Below are positions 46,054 to 56,100 of a stretch of 64,000 nt of DNA, piece after piece. The translations under genes and the position numbers were made by a program. The stretch is from positions 1-64,000 of the forward strand of contig CAVSND010000024.1 in assembly GCA_963729215.1 (NCBI GenBank), in the 5' to 3' direction. Each line of letters begins with the position of its first letter. Within the stretch, counting starts at the first letter, position 1. The notes beneath the pieces were generated by a model. That model made no database searches and was not told the origin of the DNA. It saw only the letters and a list, made by a program, of their open reading frames with translations. The DNA is from CAVQJU01 sp963729215. Its GTDB lineage: Bacteria > Acidobacteriota > Vicinamibacteria > Vicinamibacterales > CAVVIG01.

Positions 46054-46135
46054 AGCGCAGAGACGCACTACTAAACGCGGAGATCGCAGAGATCGCAGAG
46101 CTAAGTACCTCCGCGATCTCCGCGATCTCTGCGTT
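46021..46135. repeat. GCAGAG-type repeats with a 27-base hairpin
   Basis: Short units of the form (A)ACGCAGAGACGC and CGCAGAGATCGCAGAG run from 46021. The right part forms a long hairpin: arms 46074-46100 and 46109-46135 pair over 27 positions with two A-C mismatches and one G-T, around the loop CTAAGTAC. Related CGCAGAG/CTCTGCG hairpins are scattered in many bacterial genomes with unknown function. It also encodes the tail of the zinc-ribbon gene before it. Confidence 0.8.
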
Positions 46136-46202
46136 GATGATCGTCTCCGCGTTCTCCCGAACGGCAGCTCATCCGTGACGGACGTGATATTGTTGAGCCC
46201 GG

Positions 46203-46445
46203 ATGCCCTGGCGTTGCCCCGCGTGTCGGTCCGCAATTCAACATAACGAGCTCGAATCGCGGCCCCGACCCGGTGTGGTCTATCGCTGCTACGTGTGCCG
46301 CCTCGAACTGGTCCTCAACGAGAACACCGACCATCTCGACGTCACGGCGATGCCCGGCACACCCACGCCTCGAGAGCGCACCGTCACGCAGACGCCCACG
46401 ATACCCGCTGTCGGTGAACGCGGGTCCGAAAAGAAGCCCAAGTAG
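46203..46445 (+). CDS. Second small zinc-ribbon protein
   Basis: 80 residues from ATG 46203. CxxC pairs in WRCPACRSAIQHNE and VYRCYVCRLELVLN indicate a single zinc ribbon; the remainder is a Thr/Pro/Arg-rich tail ending KPK. It lies on the other side of the hairpin repeat from the 45808 gene and has a similar architecture. Its stop is 3 bases from the end of the convergent VOC gene. Not recognised as a named family. Confidence 0.55.
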   Translation: MPWRCPACRSAIQHNELESRPRPGVVYRCYVCRLELVLNENTDHLDVTAMPGTPTPRERTVTQTPTIPAVGERGSEKKPK

Positions 46446-46447
46446 CG

Positions 46448-46867
46448 CTACCCGCGCGCGGGCATGGGTCGCTCGTGCATGATCATCCAGTTGATGCCGA
46501 ACCGATCGCGCAACTGGGTGAATCGGGTTGCGAAGAACGTCTCCTGCATCGGCATGAAGACCTCGCCGCCATCAGACAGCGCCGCGAACACACGCTCCGC
46601 CTCGGCATCGCTCTCGACGCCCAGAGAAAGGTACGCGCTGCGCATCGGTTCGGCGCTCGGAATGTCCGCGCCCATCAGTTCGGTTCCGCCGATGGATATG
46701 CGCGCGTGCAGGACGGCGTCCTTCTGCGCCGGATTGACACGGCTCGGGTCCGGCGCCTCCCCGTGCGTCATCATCATCCCGACCTTCCCGCCCAGGTGCC
46801 GTTCATAGAACCGGAACGCGTCCGCGCACTTGCCCGCGAAATTCACGTAGGTGTTCATTTTCATCAT
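46448..46867 (-). CDS. VOC-family protein (PhnB-like)
   Basis: 139 residues, intact. One VOC domain pair: MNTYVNFAGKCADAFRFYER, HLGGKVGMMMTHGEAPDPSR, SIGGTELMGADIPSAEPMRS and the end ETFFATRFTQLRDRFGINWM followed by IMHERP. This is the PhnB/3-demethylubiquinone methyltransferase-like group of glyoxalase-fold proteins with unknown substrates. ATG at 46867 (or second ATG) with AGGAGACCATG-like sequence upstream on the minus strand. It is divergent from the DUF1801 gene. Confidence 0.88.
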   Translation of the reverse strand: MMKMNTYVNFAGKCADAFRFYERHLGGKVGMMMTHGEAPDPSRVNPAQKDAVLHARISIGGTELMGADIPSAEPMRSAYLSLGVESDAEAERVFAALSDGGEVFMPMQETFFATRFTQLRDRFGINWMIMHERPMPARG

Positions 46868-46908
46868 GGTCTCCTGTTACAGTGCGCGCACACGCAGGCA
46901 TCCGATCG

Positions 46909-47394
46909 ATGAATCCGAAAACAGCTGCACCGAAGTCGAACAAGACGGCCACCATGGCCCGCAAGACGGCCAAGGGATTCACGGACCAGGAACGAGCCGC
47001 GATGAAGGAGCGCGCCCGGGAACTGAAGGCGGAAGCGCGCCGCGGCCCGCGCGCGTACGACTCGGACGGAGAAAAGGACGTGCTGGCGAAGATTGCCGAG
47101 ATGCCGAACCCGGATCGCGCCATGGCCGAGCGGCTCCACGCCATCGTCAAAGCCAGCGCGCCAGCCCTCGTGCCGAGAACCTGGTACGGGATGCCCGCGT
47201 ACGCCAGGGACGGCCATGTCGTCTGCTTCTTCCAGAGCGCCCACAGGTTCAAGGCGAGGTACGCGACGTTCGCCTTCAGCGACAAGGCGAACCTCGACGA
47301 AGGCACCGTGTGGCCGGTCGCGTTCGCGTTGAAGGAGTTGACCGCCGCGGACGAGGCGAGGATCGGCGCGCTCGTGAAGAAAGCGGTGCGCTGA
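46909..47394 (+). CDS. DUF1801 (YdhG-like) protein
   Basis: 161 residues, intact. After a Lys-rich N-terminus, ADGEKDVLAKIAEM-like helix (YDSDGEKDVLAKIAEMPNPD) and DUF1801 core: ERLHAIVKASAPALVPRTWY, then GMPAYARDGHVVCFFQSAHR and KARYATFAFSDKANLDEGTV, WPVAFALKELTAADEARIGA. This iron-chaperone-like (frataxin-fold-like) domain is of uncertain biochemical role. ATG 46909 is 42 bases from the divergent VOC start. Confidence 0.85.
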   Translation: MNPKTAAPKSNKTATMARKTAKGFTDQERAAMKERARELKAEARRGPRAYDSDGEKDVLAKIAEMPNPDRAMAERLHAIVKASAPALVPRTWYGMPAYARDGHVVCFFQSAHRFKARYATFAFSDKANLDEGTVWPVAFALKELTAADEARIGALVKKAVR

Positions 47395-47402
47395 CCAACA
47401 CC

Positions 47403-50400
47403 TCACTGCGGAAGACGAACCTCGACGTTGTCGAACGTCGAGCGGTTCGTCGTGCGGGTGTCGTGGCTGTTCACGACCATCCCCAACTCCGTCTGAAGCC
47501 GCGATAACGTTGCCGTCGCCGTTCCCACCGTCGTCCAGGTGACGCCGTCAGAAGAGACAGAACCGGTCACACGATCGCCGACGCGCGCCAGCGCGAGCCA
47601 GACCGGCAAGGCGACGTTGACGCCGCCGATGTACTTCGTCGCTCCGCCACCCGTGGACCGCGTCATGAACTCCACGTCGCCAGTCGGCCGGATGTCGAGG
47701 ACGACGTGAGCGGAGCCGGGATCGTTCGAATCGCGAATCATCACGCCGGCTTTCGCGAACGGATCGGTTGGCGCAATGCTCGTCACGCGGGCGACGACCT
47801 GCGCGTGCGTCACGGGATAGTCATCGCCTGGAGCACCAGACACTGCCAATGATTGGCTGACGAACTGAAACGCGTCGGCCGTGCCCCAGATATTTGCGCC
47901 GGCGCCGGACACCGTGAAGATATCGCCGGCAAACGACGCCGATCCGGCCCGGCCTGTGACGCCCACATCGTGGCTCGTCCAGAACGCAGGCAGCCCGGCA
48001 GGATCGCCGCCCGGCTGAACCGACACCTTGTCGAACGTCGACGTGTTGAGGCGGGACGTGTCGCAACTGGTCACGGCCAGACCGACGAACGGACGGCCGC
48101 CGGCAACGTTCATCTGGCCGAAGTCGGGCTGCGCGCTTCCGATCAACGACCAGTTCTGCCCATCAGTCGATGTGTAGCCGTTGACGGCAGGGCCCGTGAG
48201 CGTGAGCTTGAGCCAGATCGGTGCAGTCACCCGCACGCCGGCCAGGAACTGCGTCGGCGCACCGGCCGAGGGGCGCATCATGAATTCCACGTCTCCCGTC
48301 GGTCTCACGTCGAGCACGACGTCGGCGTTACTGGCGCCGGCCTTGTCGTCCAGCACGAGGATGATGCCCGCCTTGGCGAACGCGTTCGTGTTGTCCACGT
48401 GCGTGACGCGCGCGACAACGCTGCTGCCATCGGGGAACGGCGCGAACTGCACGAGGTGGAACGAGTCAGCCGTGCCCCAGATGTTGGCGCCCGCCCCCAG
48501 CACTGTGAACACGCCGTTCTTATACGTCGAGCCGCCCGGCCGGCCGACCGCCCCGACGTCGCGATCGGTCCAGCCTTGTGGCAGGCCGAGGGTGAAAGCA
48601 TGCGCGAGAGGGGCCGAGAACACCGTCGTGTTCAGCGCGGACCGGTCGTGGCTCGTCACCGCCATGCCCGCCAGGATGCTGCGAGGCATCGCATCCGGCA
48701 CACTGCCGATCGTTTTCCAGACATTGCCGACGCCGAGATACGCCGTGATCACGCCGTCTGCGCGTGTCAACAGCAGACGCGGTGGTCCGGCAAAGGACGT
48801 CGAGGCGCTCGCGATGAACGTCACCGATGCTCCCGCCTGCGGCCGGGCCATGAACTCGATCTCGCCGCCAGGACGAATGTCGACGAGGACGAACGCGGAG
48901 TTGGCCGCGGTCGTCGCGCGCAGCATGATGCCGCCTTTGGCGAACGGGTTCGTGTTCTCGACGCCTACCACACCCGCCGAGATCTCTCCGTCGCCTGCGA
49001 AAGCCTGATACATGTATCCGAAGGAATCGGCCGGTCCCCAGATGTCGGCGCCCGCGCTGCTCATGGTGAGGTCCGATCCCGACAGCGCGGCGTTTCCGGC
49101 GATCCCGACCGCGCCGATGTCCTGGTAAGTCCACGTGCTGGACGACGATCCACAGCCACTCGTTTTGAAGAGCTGATCCGGTCCGTTGGTCGTGCCGCTG
49201 CTGTTGGTGGCGACGGCCCGGAAGTAGTAGACGGACGAACAGGCCAGACTGGAAATAACGGCACTGACGGGTGTGACGCTGGCGTTCGGCGCGAGCGTCT
49301 GCGCCGGCGTCTGCGCGCCGTAGGCCGTCGTCGGGCCATATTGAAAGAACGCCGTTGTCGCCAGCCCGTTCGGGTTGACGGTGCCGTTCACCGTGGCCTG
49401 GGACGGACCGATCCCAGTTGCGGTTCCCGTGAATACCGACGGCCGCGCGCCAGTCAGTGAAGAGACGCAACTAGACGTCGCGTTGCTGTATTGCAGTTGC
49501 AAAATGTACGGGTGTCCGCCGAGCGTCACGTTGGATCCATCGGCGCCGCGAGTGCCAAACCCGAAGTTGCACAGGTCGGAAATCTCGCCCGACACGTCGA
49601 TGTAGTACCACGCGTCGCCGAAGGGGTCGGTGGCGGTTTCCATGATCTCGTGCGCGGAGGTGTTGATGGCCGCGTCCGTGACGGCATCGTGCGGGTACGG
49701 CGCGCCGGGGAAACAACCGGTGTTCGGAAACAGAATCTGGCCGACGGGAGGATTCGAGAAATAGTGAAGACCGCAGATGCCGCTACGGCTGCTGACGATG
49801 CCGCTCGGCGTGTACACCTGGAAGTAGCTGTTCGCATCGCTCGTCCAGCCGTTCGCGGCCTTCGCTCGATCGACTTCGGCGGCAAGGTCCGAGTACGAGA
49901 GCGCCGTCTCCGGAAATGGATTCGTCGTGTCGAGCCACGTACCGCCGAACGTCACCCTCCCGCCGATCAGTCCGGTCCCATCGCTGTACTGACTTGCGAT
50001 GGCGTAGTAAGACGATCCGTCCAGGTCGTGAACGAACTGGTTGATCGCCGCCTGATAGCCCGCTGGAAACGGCGCGCCTGGATTCCAGAAGATGGTGAAC
50101 ACCTTCTGGCTGCGCTGTACCTGCCCGCCGTGATACATCACGTCCCCGGCGGCGCCTCCGCTCGCAACTCCGCGGACGGCGCCATCCTGTTGTGGCGCGA
50201 CGCCGGCCCCGACCGAATCGGCGGAGGCAGCCACCGGCTCGCCCGCCGCGGCGGCCGCCTGATTCGGCACGGCTGAGATTTGTTGGGACAGCACCAATGC
50301 GGCGAGCATCACGGTTCGCGAGATACGGCTTGTCAGTGGCCCACTCCGGTCGGCTCGTGTGCCAAAACTGTTCCGCCAGCCCACATTAGGAAGTGAGGGT

Positions 50401-50486
50401 GTTCGCGATGAAGGGCGCCCCGGCAACGTGACGATGGGTCGTCTGGTGCCGAAAGGATGAACGGATGTGCCCTCTCCGGGCAACAC
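47403..50486 (-). CDS. 1027-residue secreted protein: HExxE peptidase-like domain, fibronectin III, three beta-sandwich repeats
   Basis: One intact frame. A signal-like segment SRTVMLAALVLSQQISAVPN starts near residue 57 (ATG at codon 60, base 50309, may be the true start). Residues 115-340 form a globular domain with FTIFWNPGAPFPAGYQAAIN and HEIMETATDP (H279, E280, E283), a metallopeptidase-like motif, plus several Cys. Residues 348-443 look like fibronectin III. Then three homologous modules (about 450-630, 639-822, 835-1026) each contain GANIWGTADSF (ADIWGPADSF in module 1), FAKAG or FAKGG and RPTGDVEFM-like blocks, resembling DUF1349 concanavalin-like folds. Likely binds or degrades a polymer outside the cell. 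Confidence 0.8.
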   Translation of the reverse strand: MLPGEGTSVHPFGTRRPIVTLPGRPSSRTPSLPNVGWRNSFGTRADRSGPLTSRISRTVMLAALVLSQQISAVPNQAAAAAGEPVAASADSVGAGVAPQQDGAVRGVASGGAAGDVMYHGGQVQRSQKVFTIFWNPGAPFPAGYQAAINQFVHDLDGSSYYAIASQYSDGTGLIGGRVTFGGTWLDTTNPFPETALSYSDLAAEVDRAKAANGWTSDANSYFQVYTPSGIVSSRSGICGLHYFSNPPVGQILFPNTGCFPGAPYPHDAVTDAAINTSAHEIMETATDPFGDAWYYIDVSGEISDLCNFGFGTRGADGSNVTLGGHPYILQLQYSNATSSCVSSLTGARPSVFTGTATGIGPSQATVNGTVNPNGLATTAFFQYGPTTAYGAQTPAQTLAPNASVTPVSAVISSLACSSVYYFRAVATNSSGTTNGPDQLFKTSGCGSSSSTWTYQDIGAVGIAGNAALSGSDLTMSSAGADIWGPADSFGYMYQAFAGDGEISAGVVGVENTNPFAKGGIMLRATTAANSAFVLVDIRPGGEIEFMARPQAGASVTFIASASTSFAGPPRLLLTRADGVITAYLGVGNVWKTIGSVPDAMPRSILAGMAVTSHDRSALNTTVFSAPLAHAFTLGLPQGWTDRDVGAVGRPGGSTYKNGVFTVLGAGANIWGTADSFHLVQFAPFPDGSSVVARVTHVDNTNAFAKAGIILVLDDKAGASNADVVLDVRPTGDVEFMMRPSAGAPTQFLAGVRVTAPIWLKLTLTGPAVNGYTSTDGQNWSLIGSAQPDFGQMNVAGGRPFVGLAVTSCDTSRLNTSTFDKVSVQPGGDPAGLPAFWTSHDVGVTGRAGSASFAGDIFTVSGAGANIWGTADAFQFVSQSLAVSGAPGDDYPVTHAQVVARVTSIAPTDPFAKAGVMIRDSNDPGSAHVVLDIRPTGDVEFMTRSTGGGATKYIGGVNVALPVWLALARVGDRVTGSVSSDGVTWTTVGTATATLSRLQTELGMVVNSHDTRTTNRSTFDNVEVRLPQ

Positions 50487-50516
50487 CGTTCTCCAGCAAC
50501 ACCTTGTGAAGCTTAG

Positions 50517-51278
50517 TTAGAGGACGCGTTTGACGAGCCGGGCGCGAACGGTCGAGGTAAGAAATTCGCGGGTCAGGCGATTGTGGAGGCGCCTTGCGCG
50601 GCGGATCGGGACCGCGTCCAGCACCTCCACGTCGAACGCACTCTCGTGCGCCAGCCGCTCGAACCGTTTGACCGTCATGCGGTTCAACCCGGCCTCGGCA
50701 AAACTGCCGGGACGATCGTCGCGGCGGCCGTCGCGCCATCGTACGAGCGCCGCCTCCGAAAACAACAGGTGCGCCCACGGATACACGCTGAAGAGATGCC
50801 CTCCGTAGGGGTGCCGCCAGGGAGGACCGAAGCTCACGAGCAACACGCCGCCTGTGCGAAGCAGTCCATGCAGCAGGCGCAGGACCGCCGCCGGATCGGC
50901 ATAGTGTTCGAAGCTGTCGACGGAGATGGCCAGGTCGGCGAATACGTTGGCAGGCGTCTCAGTGGATAGCTCGATCGAGTGCGAAACGCCGGCGTGGTTC
51001 GCCTGCCAGCGAGCCATGTCAAGGCACGCGGTATTCGTGTCGATCCCGTAGACCCGCTTCGCGCCCCGCCGGGCGAGCTCGACCGCCTCGAGGCCGTCGC
51101 CACAACCGAAGTCGACAACCGTCCGGCCGGAGACTTCGCCAACCAAATCGCCGAACAGCGCTTCCAGCTTGCTTCGGCCCTCGTACGCGCTCGCCGCGAG
51201 GTACGGCGGGTCGGTGGGGCGAATGCGCCGAAGCAGCTCGTACTGAACGGCGGTGAGCACGGGCCATGTGCGCTGCAA
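50517..51278 (-). CDS. Class I SAM-dependent methyltransferase
   Basis: 253 residues from TTG 51278 (a stop precedes with no ATG/GTG between). AdoMet motif I VVDFGCGDGLEAVELARRG, then AKRVYGIDTNTACLDMARWQ and VFADLAISVDSFEHYADPAA, followed by LRLLHGLLRTGGVLLVSFGP. The C-terminal half is a lid-like helical region with Arg-rich end TSTVRARLVKRVL. Acceptor unknown; glycolipid or small-molecule. It lies 30 bases from the secreted 1027-residue gene's longest start and divergent from the cytochrome. Confidence 0.85.
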   Translation of the reverse strand: MQRTWPVLTAVQYELLRRIRPTDPPYLAASAYEGRSKLEALFGDLVGEVSGRTVVDFGCGDGLEAVELARRGAKRVYGIDTNTACLDMARWQANHAGVSHSIELSTETPANVFADLAISVDSFEHYADPAAVLRLLHGLLRTGGVLLVSFGPPWRHPYGGHLFSVYPWAHLLFSEAALVRWRDGRRDDRPGSFAEAGLNRMTVKRFERLAHESAFDVEVLDAVPIRRARRLHNRLTREFLTSTVRARLVKRVL

Positions 51279-51351
51279 TCGCGATGCCGAATCGTTGAAG
51301 AAGAGCTCGAGATCCGTTGCGCCGGCGGCGCTGGTCGCCTAATCTACGCCC

Positions 51352-51873
51352 ATGCACAGGACGGCCGTGACCCTATCCTTCACGCTGGCGCTGTTCGGGC
51401 TGTCGCTGACGGCCCAGACGAACCCTCCGCAGGAAATCCACGCCAACCTGAACCAGCTGATGCGGGGCGTCCTGTATCCCGCCGCGAATGTCGTGTTCTT
51501 CGCGCAAGACGAGAATCCGGGAGACGTGAAGCCTGTTCCCGGCCGAGACCCCTCGATGGCGACCGACCCTCTCACGAGCACCTTCGGGGGGTGGCAGGCG
51601 ATCGAGAACGCGGCGCTGGCGCTGGCCGAGTCCGCCAACTTGCTGCTGGTCCCGGGGCGTGTCTGCGCCAACGGCGCGCCCGTGCCGATGAACGACCCGG
51701 CCTGGGCGACCTTCGTGCAACAGGTTCGTGACGCCGGCATGAAAGCGTACAAGGCGGCCCAGGCCAAAGATCAGGACAAGATGAGCGAGCTCTCCGAAAC
51801 GCTGAGCGCCGCGTGCGCCGGCTGCCACCGCAAATGGCGCGACCGCAAGACGCCGGCGAACCGCTGTAAATAG
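51352..51873 (+). CDS. Periplasmic cytochrome c'-like protein
   Basis: 173 residues, intact. Signal peptide VTLSFTLALFGLSLTAQTNP, then helices LNQLMRGVLYPAANVVFFAQ and GGWQAIENAALALAESANLL, DPAWATFVQQVRDAGMKAYK and a heme motif near the C-terminus, ACAGCHRKWRD (CxxCH). C-terminal CxxCH on a four-helix bundle is typical of class II cytochromes c. Some bind NO or CO; here function is unknown. ATG 51352. Confidence 0.85.
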   Translation: MHRTAVTLSFTLALFGLSLTAQTNPPQEIHANLNQLMRGVLYPAANVVFFAQDENPGDVKPVPGRDPSMATDPLTSTFGGWQAIENAALALAESANLLLVPGRVCANGAPVPMNDPAWATFVQQVRDAGMKAYKAAQAKDQDKMSELSETLSAACAGCHRKWRDRKTPANRCK

Positions 51874-52126
51874 AACCCGACTTCCGGGGCGCCGCCGCCA
51901 TCGCGCGAGCGGCGCCTGTCCGTTTCAAAAAGGGCTCGCACACCGCCATCGCGAGCGGAAACACTGGACGCTCGTGATCTCCTGCTCTCTTTCTTATGCA
52001 ACCGTTACAAGTTCTGTGCGCACGACGCTGTAGGATGCGGCCGATGAACCGCCGTCACATCGGAATGTCGCCACTCGAATGCATCGCCCTTTCGCCTCAA
52101 TCCAACATGGAAAGAGAAGGAGCATC

Positions 52127-52972
52127 ATGGACATCCTGCGCAATCGGCGGCTACTCGGTCGGGCGCTCGTAAGCACTCTCGCGTGTGCGGTCTCCGTCGG
52201 CCTGCTGGCGCGATGGGAAACCGGTCGCGGAGCGGTCCTGTCCGCGGACGGCGCTACCAGCGCGCCGGAGTTCGGATACTCCGGCGACAACGGGCCCGGA
52301 TTCTGGGGAGAGACGGCAGGCTGGGAGGCCTGCGCGGGGACGTCCCGCACGCAGCGACAGTCGCCGATTGACATCGACCACTTCGTTTTCGATCGGCACC
52401 TCGGACCATTGCAGCTGCGGCTCGATGAGACGCCGCTGGCTCTAACGAATAACGGTCACACCATCGAAGAGGAGTACGAACCTGGCAGTTCGCTGACGAT
52501 CAATGACGTCGTCTACGGGCTGAGCCAGTTCCACTTCCATACGCTATCGGAGCACACGGTCGCCGGCCGGCACGCAGCAATGGAACTGCATGCGGTGTTT
52601 GCGGACCCCGCCTCCGACAACAAGGCGGTCGTCGGCCAGTTGTTCGTCATCGGCAAGGCCAATCGCTTCGTCGCCGAGTTGCTGAAGCATGGCTTGCCAA
52701 CGAAGAGCGGGGACGAAGTGAACGTCCCCTCGCAGATGATCAACGTGGCGGGCGCGCTGACCAACACGTCGCGGTACTGCACGTACCCGGGATCGCTGAC
52801 GACGCCGCCATGTACGGAGACGGTGACGTGGTTCGTGCTCCACGAGTACGCGCAGTTGTCCAGCGAGCAGTTTGACGCGTTCCGGCACATCCTCGGCAAC
52901 AATTTCCGGCCGCTGCAGAAGCGAAACGGGCGCGCGATTCGCAGCACCGTCGGCGAAGACGACGAGCGGTGA
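52127..52972 (+). CDS. Alpha-class carbonic anhydrase, exported
   Basis: 281 residues, intact. Signal sequence RALVSTLACAVSVGLLARW, then the alpha-CA core: SGDNGPGFWGETAGWEACAG, RQSPIDIDHFVFDRHLGPLQ and the zinc site QFHFHTLSEHTV with MELHAVFAD, which provide the three His ligands. The conserved GSLTTPPCTETVTW loop and a Cys pair (EACAG and PPCTE) are present. Hydrates CO2 in the periplasm. ATG 52127 follows AGAGAAGGAGCATC. Single gene; a 253-base gap precedes it. Confidence 0.94.
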   Translation: MDILRNRRLLGRALVSTLACAVSVGLLARWETGRGAVLSADGATSAPEFGYSGDNGPGFWGETAGWEACAGTSRTQRQSPIDIDHFVFDRHLGPLQLRLDETPLALTNNGHTIEEEYEPGSSLTINDVVYGLSQFHFHTLSEHTVAGRHAAMELHAVFADPASDNKAVVGQLFVIGKANRFVAELLKHGLPTKSGDEVNVPSQMINVAGALTNTSRYCTYPGSLTTPPCTETVTWFVLHEYAQLSSEQFDAFRHILGNNFRPLQKRNGRAIRSTVGEDDER

Positions 52973-53199
52973 CGTTGGCACAGGCTCGCTCCAGCCGCTG
53001 ATAGAAATACAGCTCCCCGTCGCGCGGTCAGCGCGGCATCAACCCGTCCCGGTCGAGACTGACACCTCCCTCGGGTCACACGATTCGACTGCACGCCCGT
53101 GGACTCGGCGGTGCTTCGTGCCGATAGCTAGAGGGCCGGATCCCTTGACCTGAGGGAGCGCTTGGCACACTGTGTTGTCGGTCCCGGGAAAGCCCCGCT

Positions 53200-56100
53200 A
53201 TGACGATTGCCAAGCGCCTGGTCCTGCTGCTGGCCGTGCCGATCCTGGCGCTGCTGGCGCTTGGTGTCTTTACACGGCTGCAGCTGGCGACGATCGAGAC
53301 GCGGAGCCGGTTCGTGGCGGACCTGCAGATCCCCAGCCTCGCCACGCTCGGCAACATCTCTCGAGCGTTCGCGGAGCTCCGTGTCGAACTCCGGAATCAT
53401 GTGCTCGCGACGAGCGACGCGGATCGCGCGAAGATACGGGCGGAATTCGACCGGGACGAAGCCGTGTTCGCCCGCCTGCTGGACGACTACGAGCGCAGGC
53501 TGATCTCCGACGATCGGGATCGCCGTCTGCTGAACGACTATCGCGCCCAATATCGGATCTGGCTGAACCGCGCGAACCAGGTCATGGCGCTCTCGGCCGG
53601 AGGGCGCTCCGAAGACGCCGGCGTACTGCTGCGCGACGCGGAGACGCTGAACATGGGCGAGCGGCTGAACATCGCCTCCGCCGAGTGGATTCGGGTCAAC
53701 GAGGAGCTCGCCGCCGCCACCAGCAGAGCCGCCGTCGAGTCCATCGCCGGATCGGAATGGCGAATCCTGCTGGCGAACTCGGCGGCCATCCTGCTGGCCG
53801 CCGTGCTGGGGTTTCTGACCATCCGCCGCATCGTGACGCCGGTCCGCGCCCTGGACGCCTCTGTCAAAAGAATCGCCGCGGGTGAATACGACAAGGCGGT
53901 GCCGTTCACGGACGCAACGGACGAGACCGGCGGCCTGGCACGCTCGGTTGACGTGCTCAAGCAGGGCGCTGCGGCGATGGACGAGCAGCGCTGGGTCAAG
54001 GCGAACGTGTCGCGCGTCACGGGAGCGTTGCAGGGCGCGGCCTCGCTGGAGAAATTCGGCCAGCGGCTGCTGTGGGACCTCGTGCCGATGCTCGGCGGTG
54101 GCGTCGCCGGATTCTACGTGTTCGATGAAAGCCATTCCGGGTTGAGTCGCGTCGCGACGTACGGCATGGCCGAGGTGTCGGGCATCCCGACGGTCATCCC
54201 GCTCGGCGCCGGCCTGGTGGGCCAATGCGCGCAGGAACGGCGAACGCTGACGCTGACGGATCTTCCTCCCGGCTACCTGCGTATTGGCTCCGGTCTCGGC
54301 GAGGCGGCGCCCGTGCAGGCGACCGCCATGCCCGCGATATCCGGCGATGCGCTCCTGGGTGTGCTCGAGGTCGCCTCCTTCCGGCTGCTCACCGCCCGGG
54401 AGCAGGCTCTCCTCGACGAGCTGCTGCCCATCGTCGGCATGAGCCTGGAGGTGCTGCAGCGCAACCTCCGAACCGAGCAGCTGCTCGGCCAGACCCAGGA
54501 GCAGGCCCGTCAACTCGAGATGCAGGCGGAGGAACTGGTCAGCGCCAAGCGGAAGGCCGAAGAAGCCACCGAGATGAAGTCGATGTTCCTCGCGAACATG
54601 AGCCACGAGATTCGCACGCCGATGAACGCCATCATCGGCCTGTCGCATCTGGCGCTCAAGACGCCGCTCTCCCCGAAGCAGCGCGACTACGTGAGCAAGG
54701 TCCACAACGCGGGCACCTCCCTGCTCGCCGTGATCAACGACATCCTCGATTTTTCCAAGATCGAGGCCGGCCGGCTCGATATCGAGAGCACGGACTTCAG
54801 GCTGGACGACGTGATCGGATCCGTCACGACGCTGACGGCACAGAAGGCCCACGAGAAGGGACTCGAGCTCCTGGCGCACGTCGCGCCGGCGATCCCGGAA
54901 CATCTGCTCGGCGATCCGCTGCGTCTCGGGCAGATTCTGACCAACCTGGTCAACAACTCCGTGAAGTTCACCGAGCGCGGCGAGATCCGGCTCAACATCG
55001 AGCTGATCGAGCGCACAGGCGAGAAGGTTCAGCTCAAGTGCTCGGTGAGCGACACGGGGATCGGCATGACGCCGGAGCAATCGGCGAAGCTGTTCCAGCC
55101 GTTCACGCAGGCCGACATGTCGACGACGCGGAAGCACGGCGGCACCGGTCTCGGCCTGACGATTTGCCGGCGCCTGGTCGATCTGATGGGCGGCCGCATC
55201 TGGCTCGAAAGCGAGCCCGGCGCCGGGACGACGTTTTACTTCACGGCCTGGCTGGGCGTGGGCTCGGCGACGGGTGCAGGCAGGACTGTTCCCGAGAAGC
55301 TGGGCCGGCTTCGCGTCCTCGTCGTGGACGACAACGCCGCCGCGCGCGAGATCCTGCAGGAGCCGCTCAGTGCCGTCGCCACCCGCGTCGATGCCGTCGC
55401 ATCCGGGAAGGAGGCGATCGCGGCGGTCCAGGCGCACGACGCCACCGACCCCTATGACATCGTCTTCATGGACTGGCGGATGCCCGGCATGGACGGCCTC
55501 CAGGCGAGCCGGCACATCAAGAGCGACGAGACGCTGAGGCATCGACCCGCGATCGTGCTGGTCACGGCGTTCGGGCGCGAAGAGGTGCGGGAAGAAGCCG
55601 AGCGGCTGCAGCTCGATGGTTTCCTTCTGAAACCCGTGACGAAGTCCATGATCGTCGATACCCTCGTGAACGTGTTCGCCGACGGCGGCGAGGATCTGCG
55701 CGGCGCGGCCGACGGCGCGCAGGCCTCGCGCCTGCGCGGCGCGCGAATCCTGGTGACCGAGGACAACGAAATCAATCAGCAGATCGCCGTCGAACTGCTG
55801 GAGGGAGCCGGCGCGACCGTTACCGTCGCCGGCAACGGCCGCGAAGCGGTCGAGATGCTGTCGGGTCCCAGGGCCCTCACCCTTCGACGTCGTGCTGATG
55901 GATCTCCAGATGCCCGAGATGGACGGGTATCAGGCCACGTCGAAGCTGCGCTCCGAGCCGCGCCTGGCGGCGCTTCCGATCATCGCGATGACGGCGCACG
56001 CCACGATGGAAGAGCGCCAGCGGTGTCTCGCCGCCGGCATGAACGACCACGTCGCCAAGCCGATCGATCCGGCGGCGCTCTTCGAGGCGGTCGGGCGCTT

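Noticed and set aside
46021..46135. CRISPR array
   Set aside because: The repeats are short, unequal and mutually inverted, with no regular spacers and no cas genes.
53128..55542. 804-residue open frame on the minus strand
   Set aside because: Antisense to the hybrid kinase; open only because of high GC at the third codon position.
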